Shown: piece after piece, positions 22,831 to 25,331 of the stretch
How positions within the stretch are numbered: the first letter of the stretch is position 1
Layout: each line of letters starts with the position of its first letter
IMG/VR virus record: IMGVR_UViG_3300049597_000050
Span: 1 to 25,331 of that record
Direction: 5' to 3' (one strand)
DNA length: 25,331 nt
From: a virus
Notes under the pieces: generated by a model
Told to the model about the DNA's origin: nothing
The model's database searches: none
Seen by the model: only the letters and a program-made list of their open reading frames with translations
Program-made: the position numbers and the translations under genes

Positions 22831-23769
22831 ATGACATTAAAGATTAAATGGGTAGGAAGCCCTAACTTCCGTAGCCAAAGCGGAGTAAAGAAGCAGTTTA
22901 TCGTTCTACACTGGATGGTAGGCAGCCTAGCTGGAACTGATAGAGTATTCCAAGATGCTAACCGTAAAGTAGCTACTAACTATGGCATTGAGGAGAACAA
23001 GGTTCACCAGTATGTTAAAGATGAGGACTATGCGTTTGGTAGCGGTACTACTCACGCTAACAAGTTTGGTATTAGCATTGAGCACGAGGGTGGCTGGATG
23101 CAGAAAGACGGTACCCGTAAAGTGCCTACAAGGGGAACCTTGGACACCTCTGCTGAACTATGTGCTAAGATCGCAAGAGAGCACAACCTAGGCAAGTTAA
23201 AGCTTGGAGTAAATGTATTCCCACATAATCACTTTGTTGCTACCCAATGCCCTGGTACATTAAATATGAGCTATATCGTAGATAAGGCTAATGAGATTAA
23301 CGCAGAGCTGGACGCACCTGTTGCACCTGTTGCTCCAGCTCCTAAGCCTATCGTTCTAACTAATCCTGCACAGTACCACATCGTACAGCCTGGAGAGTTC
23401 TTATCTCGTATCGCTGCTAAATATAAGATTAGTTTAGAAGAGCTAGTTAAGAAGAATAACATCAAGAATGTTAACCTGGTATTCCCTGGTCAAAAGCTTC
23501 TTATTAAAGATGCTGTTACTGTCAGCAAACCAGTTCAGAAACCAGCTCCTGCAGCTCCTGTAAGCCCTGTACAGCCTCCAAAGGTAGAAGCACCTAAGCC
23601 AGCAGCTAAGCCTGTTGTAGAGGCTCCTAAGACCTATACAGTAAAGCCTAATGATAACCTTACTAACATCGCTAGAGCACACAAGACTACTATCGCAGTA
23701 CTAAAGAAGCTAAACGGTATTAAGAACGCTAACCTTATTCAGGTTGGTCAAGTTATTAAACTGCCGTAA
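22831..23769 (+). CDS. Endolysin: N-acetylmuramoyl-L-alanine amidase with two LysM repeats
   Basis: The protein is 312 aa. The N-terminal Amidase_2 (T7-lysozyme-like) domain covers about residues 20-160 and has the zinc-ligand pattern H27 (VLHWMVG), H132 (FPHNHF) and C140 (QCPG); H132 and C140 are 8 apart, as in the T7 enzyme. It cuts the amide bond between muramic acid and the peptide. A Pro/Ala-rich linker follows (about 162-180), then LysM 1 at about 182-225 (YHIVQPGEFLSRIA...PGQKLLI), a second Pro-rich linker and LysM 2 at about 269-311 (YTVKPNDNLTNIA...VGQVIKL), which bind peptidoglycan. AAAGGAG stands before the start. It has no signal peptide, so holin-mediated release is needed; no holin is adjacent (see 5230). 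Confidence 0.95.
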   Translation: MTLKIKWVGSPNFRSQSGVKKQFIVLHWMVGSLAGTDRVFQDANRKVATNYGIEENKVHQYVKDEDYAFGSGTTHANKFGISIEHEGGWMQKDGTRKVPTRGTLDTSAELCAKIAREHNLGKLKLGVNVFPHNHFVATQCPGTLNMSYIVDKANEINAELDAPVAPVAPAPKPIVLTNPAQYHIVQPGEFLSRIAAKYKISLEELVKKNNIKNVNLVFPGQKLLIKDAVTVSKPVQKPAPAAPVSPVQPPKVEAPKPAAKPVVEAPKTYTVKPNDNLTNIARAHKTTIAVLKKLNGIKNANLIQVGQVIKLP

Positions 23770-23781
23770 TGCAGTAACGCA

Positions 23782-23799
23782 TATATAACTCCTTATATA
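23782..23799 (+). repeat. AT-rich palindrome before the lysin terminator
   Basis: TATATAA-CTCC-TTATATA pairs perfectly over 7 bp. It lies nine bases before the terminator at 23808. It could extend the terminator structure or act as an operator; nothing separates these. Confidence 0.5.
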
Positions 23800-23807
23800 G
23801 CAGAGAG

Positions 23808-23828
23808 CCTTCCTTCGGGAAGGTTTTT
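23808..23828 (+). terminator. Rho-independent terminator with UUCG loop
   Basis: CCTTCC (23808-23813), tetraloop TTCG, GGAAGG (23818-23823), then TTTTT (23824-23828). The UUCG loop is exceptionally stable. Ends the transcription unit of the endolysin. Confidence 0.93.
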
Positions 23829-23861
23829 CTGTTTCTCAGCCAGTTACAAAATAGTTTGCTA

Positions 23862-23891
23862 GAAATCTAAAAGCTAGCCGATATATATATT
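23862..23891 (+). promoter_or_regulatory. Phage promoter, copy 3 of the GCCGATATATATANT class
   Basis: GCCGATATATATATT at 23877-23891 with TATATT at the -10 register. Upstream GAAATCTAAAAGC matches copy 1 (GAAATATAAAAAC). Here the hairpin begins directly after the -10, whereas copies 1 and 2 leave 8-9 nt; so the start site would lie inside the hairpin 5' arm unless the promoter is read with a different spacing. Confidence 0.68.
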
Positions 23892-23907
23892 GTGGTTGGC
23901 AGACCAC
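23892..23907 (+). promoter_or_regulatory. Leader hairpin, copy 3 (stem sequence differs)
   Basis: Stem GTGGT (23892-23896) with ACCAC (23903-23907), loop TGGCAG. All five pairs are kept although both arms differ from copies 1, 2 and 4. ACCT (23906-23909) can alternatively pair with AGGT (23919-23922) in the ribosome-binding stretch GAAGAGGTAAAA. Start codon at 23927. Confidence 0.75.
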
Positions 23908-23926
23908 CTAAACAGAAGAGGTAAAA

Positions 23927-24295
23927 ATGAGTACAACAGGTATAACAGCGATAGCTGCTTTAGCCTTGATTGGTGCTGCGGCTATCCTGGGACCCCAGGC
24001 AATCCAAGACGCAGAACTATCAGTAGCAAACTATGAACTACCAACATTAGAGACTATCAAGAAAGCTTATGGTATTAGCGACCTTGTATGGGACTGTGCA
24101 GCGGACGCACTTTCTGGTAAAGATGTTGATGGTTTAGTAACATTTATTGAGAGTGAAGTACCAACTGCTGGAACCCCAGAAGAGACTCCACTTGCAGGAC
24201 AGTTAAAAGCTTGTGTCTACCAAGACCCATTTGGTTGGCACGGTACAGAGAACGAATGGGCGATTGAACTACTAAATACAGAGGAGTGGAAGTAA
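23927..24295 (+). CDS. Small exported or membrane-anchored protein of unknown function
   Basis: The protein is 122 aa. A hydrophobic N-terminus at about residues 5-25 (ITAIAALALIGAAAILGP) is a signal peptide or membrane anchor. The rest is acidic, with two Cys (WDCAADAL and KACVYQDP) that could form a disulfide outside the cell, and a GWHGTENEW segment. First gene behind the copy-3 leader and coupled by TAATG to the next gene. Not recognised. An exported protein in this place might act on the host envelope, for example superinfection exclusion, but that is speculation. Confidence 0.78.
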   Translation: MSTTGITAIAALALIGAAAILGPQAIQDAELSVANYELPTLETIKKAYGISDLVWDCAADALSGKDVDGLVTFIESEVPTAGTPEETPLAGQLKACVYQDPFGWHGTENEWAIELLNTEEWK

Positions 24296-24627
24296 TGTTA
24301 GTCAATATAAATAACTGGTTAGAATATAAGTTATATTTTGCCGAAACTTATACAGAAAAAGCCTTTGCTATAATGGAAGTTAGAGATAAAGTAACAAAAG
24401 AAAAAGTCGCTACAGTAAGTAAGCAAACAGTTAAGCCAGTATCTGTTAATGAACAGACAAGAAAGGCTCAGTTATTAAAAGAGTTTAAGTTATTATCTGA
24501 ACTTTTAACACCAGAAGATTATAATAACATAGCAAAATATGAGGATGCCGAATGGGTATTAACTCATAGAGTTATGTATGTTCTAACACAAGAAAAACTA
24601 CAAGAACTAGAAGAGGAGCTAAACTAA
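24295..24627 (+). CDS. Small protein of unknown function, paralogue A
   Basis: The protein is 110 aa. The start at 24295 overlaps the upstream stop and has GAGGAG before it; an in-frame GTG at 24286 is an unlikely alternative. Two beta strands (LEYKLYFAETYTEKAFAIME, VATVSKQTV) precede a helical C-terminal half ending YVLTQEKLQELEEELN. The same plan and similar residues (EVRDxVTxxxVA; MxxLxxEExQxLEEEL) occur in the next gene, so the two appear to be tandem paralogues. Lower GC than its neighbour. Not recognised otherwise. Confidence 0.75.
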   Translation: MLVNINNWLEYKLYFAETYTEKAFAIMEVRDKVTKEKVATVSKQTVKPVSVNEQTRKAQLLKEFKLLSELLTPEDYNNIAKYEDAEWVLTHRVMYVLTQEKLQELEEELN

Positions 24628-24998
24628 TGTATACTAAAACCTTATCTAAAGATATGACTGTGTCAGTTTATGTAGAGAACCCAGAAGTAAGAGACTACAC
24701 AACTCTATTGCTATATGTAGAGTGGAGAGACAGTGTAACTAACCGTGTTATCGCTGGTAAGTCTATGTATGCACTTAATCAGCCTGGAACCCTGTTACCC
24801 GATAGGTTCGCCAGGAATGCCGAGGAGCTTATCAAGGTAGCTTATGCTACATTAGATGGAGACCTAAGTGCAGAGATAGATGCTTATATGACACCATCAG
24901 GTGCAAATGATATGAGAACAATGATTAAAACGGACGCACTTTTTATGCTATCCGAAGAAGAAATGCAAGATCTAGAAGAGGAGCTTTACAATGCTTAA
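24627..24998 (+). CDS. Small protein of unknown function, paralogue B
   Basis: The protein is 123 aa; TAATG overlap with paralogue A. Strand-rich N-terminus (DMTVSVYVENPEVRDYTTLL, YVEWRDSVTNRVIAGKSMYA), helical middle (ARNAEELIKVAYATL) and a C-terminus LFMLSEEEMQDLEEELYNA that closely resembles the end of paralogue A. Diverged duplication is the simplest reading, with paralogue B having higher GC. Possible roles include dimeric partners or paired inhibitors; no motif supports one. The stop lies inside the start region of the next gene. Confidence 0.75.
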   Translation: MYTKTLSKDMTVSVYVENPEVRDYTTLLLYVEWRDSVTNRVIAGKSMYALNQPGTLLPDRFARNAEELIKVAYATLDGDLSAEIDAYMTPSGANDMRTMIKTDALFMLSEEEMQDLEEELYNA

Positions 24999-25173
24999 TG
25001 ATATCATTATCAACATCATCGCTGGTATCATAGGTTTTACAGTAGTAACTCCTATCCTAATAGCATATGTCTACTTTGGTGGACATAACTATCTTGCTAA
25101 GAAACTTAGGAAATCTTTTGACATTCAATACAATGGAGAACAGTTTCCGACCATTACAAAAAGAGTTCGTTAG
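24991..25173 (+). CDS. Small single-span membrane protein
   Basis: The protein is 60 aa; GAGGAG is 8 nt before the ATG at 24991, which overlaps the upstream gene by 8 nt. One membrane segment at about residues 4-29 (DIIINIIAGIIGFTVVTPILIAYVYF) followed by a basic tail (KKLRKSF ... TKRVR) suggests the C-terminus stays in the cytoplasm. Promoter copy 4 overlaps its 3' end. Function unknown. Confidence 0.72.
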   Translation: MLNDIIINIIAGIIGFTVVTPILIAYVYFGGHNYLAKKLRKSFDIQYNGEQFPTITKRVR

Positions 25174-25180
25174 ATATAAT
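25167..25180 (+). promoter_or_regulatory. Promoter candidate, copy 4 (TCGTTAGA + TATAAT)
   Basis: TATAAT at 25175-25180 preceded by TCGTTAGA at 25167-25174, the same pairing as at 15763. It overlaps the last codons of the preceding gene. Unlike copies 1-3 it lacks GCCGATATATATA, but the distance from -10 to hairpin (8 nt) matches copies 1 and 2. It may be read by a different sigma. Confidence 0.65.
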
Positions 25181-25188
25181 ATATAACC

Positions 25189-25204
25189 GAGGGTGGCAGC
25201 CCTC
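25189..25204 (+). promoter_or_regulatory. Leader hairpin, copy 4
   Basis: Stem GAGGG (25189-25193) with CCCTC (25200-25204), loop TGGCAG, identical to copy 2. TCCT (25203-25206) is complementary to AGGA (25214-25217) within AGAAGGAAAGAG. Start codon at 25227, 22 nt after the stem. Confidence 0.78.
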
Positions 25205-25226
25205 CTAATCAGAAGGAAAGAGAAAT

Positions 25227-25331
25227 ATGAGAAAGTCAGTAAAAGCAGAAAAGACCAAGAACGGTCGTATGATTCTAAGAAGCCTAGATGGACAGCTAGC
25301 AGGTTCATTACCAGGTGCTCCAACTATTACA
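25227..25331 (+). CDS. Unknown protein, 5' end only
   Basis: Starts at the ATG 25227 behind leader copy 4 with AGAAGGAAAGAG as ribosome site and runs off the right edge with 35 codons read. The visible part is basic at the start (MRKSVKAEKTKNG) and then mixed (MILRSLDGQLAGSLPGAP). Too short to recognise. It is supported by the leader, which marks the start of real genes at three other places. Confidence 0.7.
   Translation, partial: MRKSVKAEKTKNGRMILRSLDGQLAGSLPGAPTIT

Noticed and set aside
23985-24000. CCTGGG-AC-CCCAGG palindrome inside the 23927 gene
   Set aside because: A 2-nt loop cannot form a full RNA hairpin and the segment is explained by coding sequence. No context suggests a site.
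1-25331. Lysogeny module (integrase, repressor, att site) or CRISPR array
   Set aside because: No tyrosine or serine recombinase motif, no repressor-antirepressor pair and no regularly spaced repeats were seen. The ParB-like gene alone does not imply plasmid-like maintenance.

Overview
The window is a contiguous piece of a tailed double-stranded DNA phage genome (Caudoviricetes, siphovirus-like, low GC by eye). All supported genes are on the + strand, tightly packed, many with TAATG or ATGA start/stop overlaps. The short tape measure (532 aa), the two-frame tail assembly chaperones, the short distal-tail-like protein and the absence of sheath or baseplate genes argue for a long non-contractile tail. 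The lysin is an amidase with two LysM domains, and the portal-MuF and protease accessory domains resemble those of phages of Gram-positive hosts. A low-GC actinobacterial host is a guess, not a demonstration. I see no integrase, repressor, att site, tRNA gene or CRISPR array.

Layout. 1-300: the end of an unknown gene. 300-7018: packaging and head genes (large terminase, portal fused to a MuF-type domain, prohead protease, two small membrane proteins, major capsid), closed by a strong terminator at 7050-7097. 7126-15472: connector and tail genes (adaptor, stopper, gp10-like neck protein, tail terminator, tail tube, frameshifted chaperones, tape measure, distal-tail-like protein, a small fibre-like protein, and a 962-aa tail hub with an N-terminal seven-repeat propeller-like region). 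15473-15883: a 411-bp gene-free stretch with repeats, a predicted multi-helix RNA fold and two promoter candidates. 15884-18525: a PD-(D/E)XK-like protein, a phage sigma-70-family factor, a small unknown, a winged-helix protein and a zinc-finger protein. 18638-22788: a small membrane protein, ParB-like protein, small-terminase-like HTH protein, large DNA methyltransferase, another small membrane protein, Stealth-like glycosyl- or phosphotransferase and an unknown. 22831-23769: endolysin followed by a UUCG terminator. 23927-end: a run of small unknown genes, including two diverged tandem paralogues.

The most interesting signal is a leader module found four times (before the genes at 15884, 17358, 23927 and 25227). 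Each copy has a promoter-like AT block, then a 5-bp hairpin with an invariant 6-nt loop TGGCAG, then a conserved purine-rich ribosome-binding stretch and the start codon. The stems differ in sequence but keep pairing (GAGAG/CTCTC, GAGGG/CCCTC twice, GTGGT/ACCAC), which is covariation and points to selection on a nucleic-acid fold. Three copies share the 15-nt block GCCGATATATATANT, and a sigma-like gene lies in the unit driven by the first copy, so a phage-encoded regulon is a testable idea. In each copy the 3' side of the hairpin could also pair with the downstream Shine-Dalgarno region, suggesting a two-state translational switch. This is inference.
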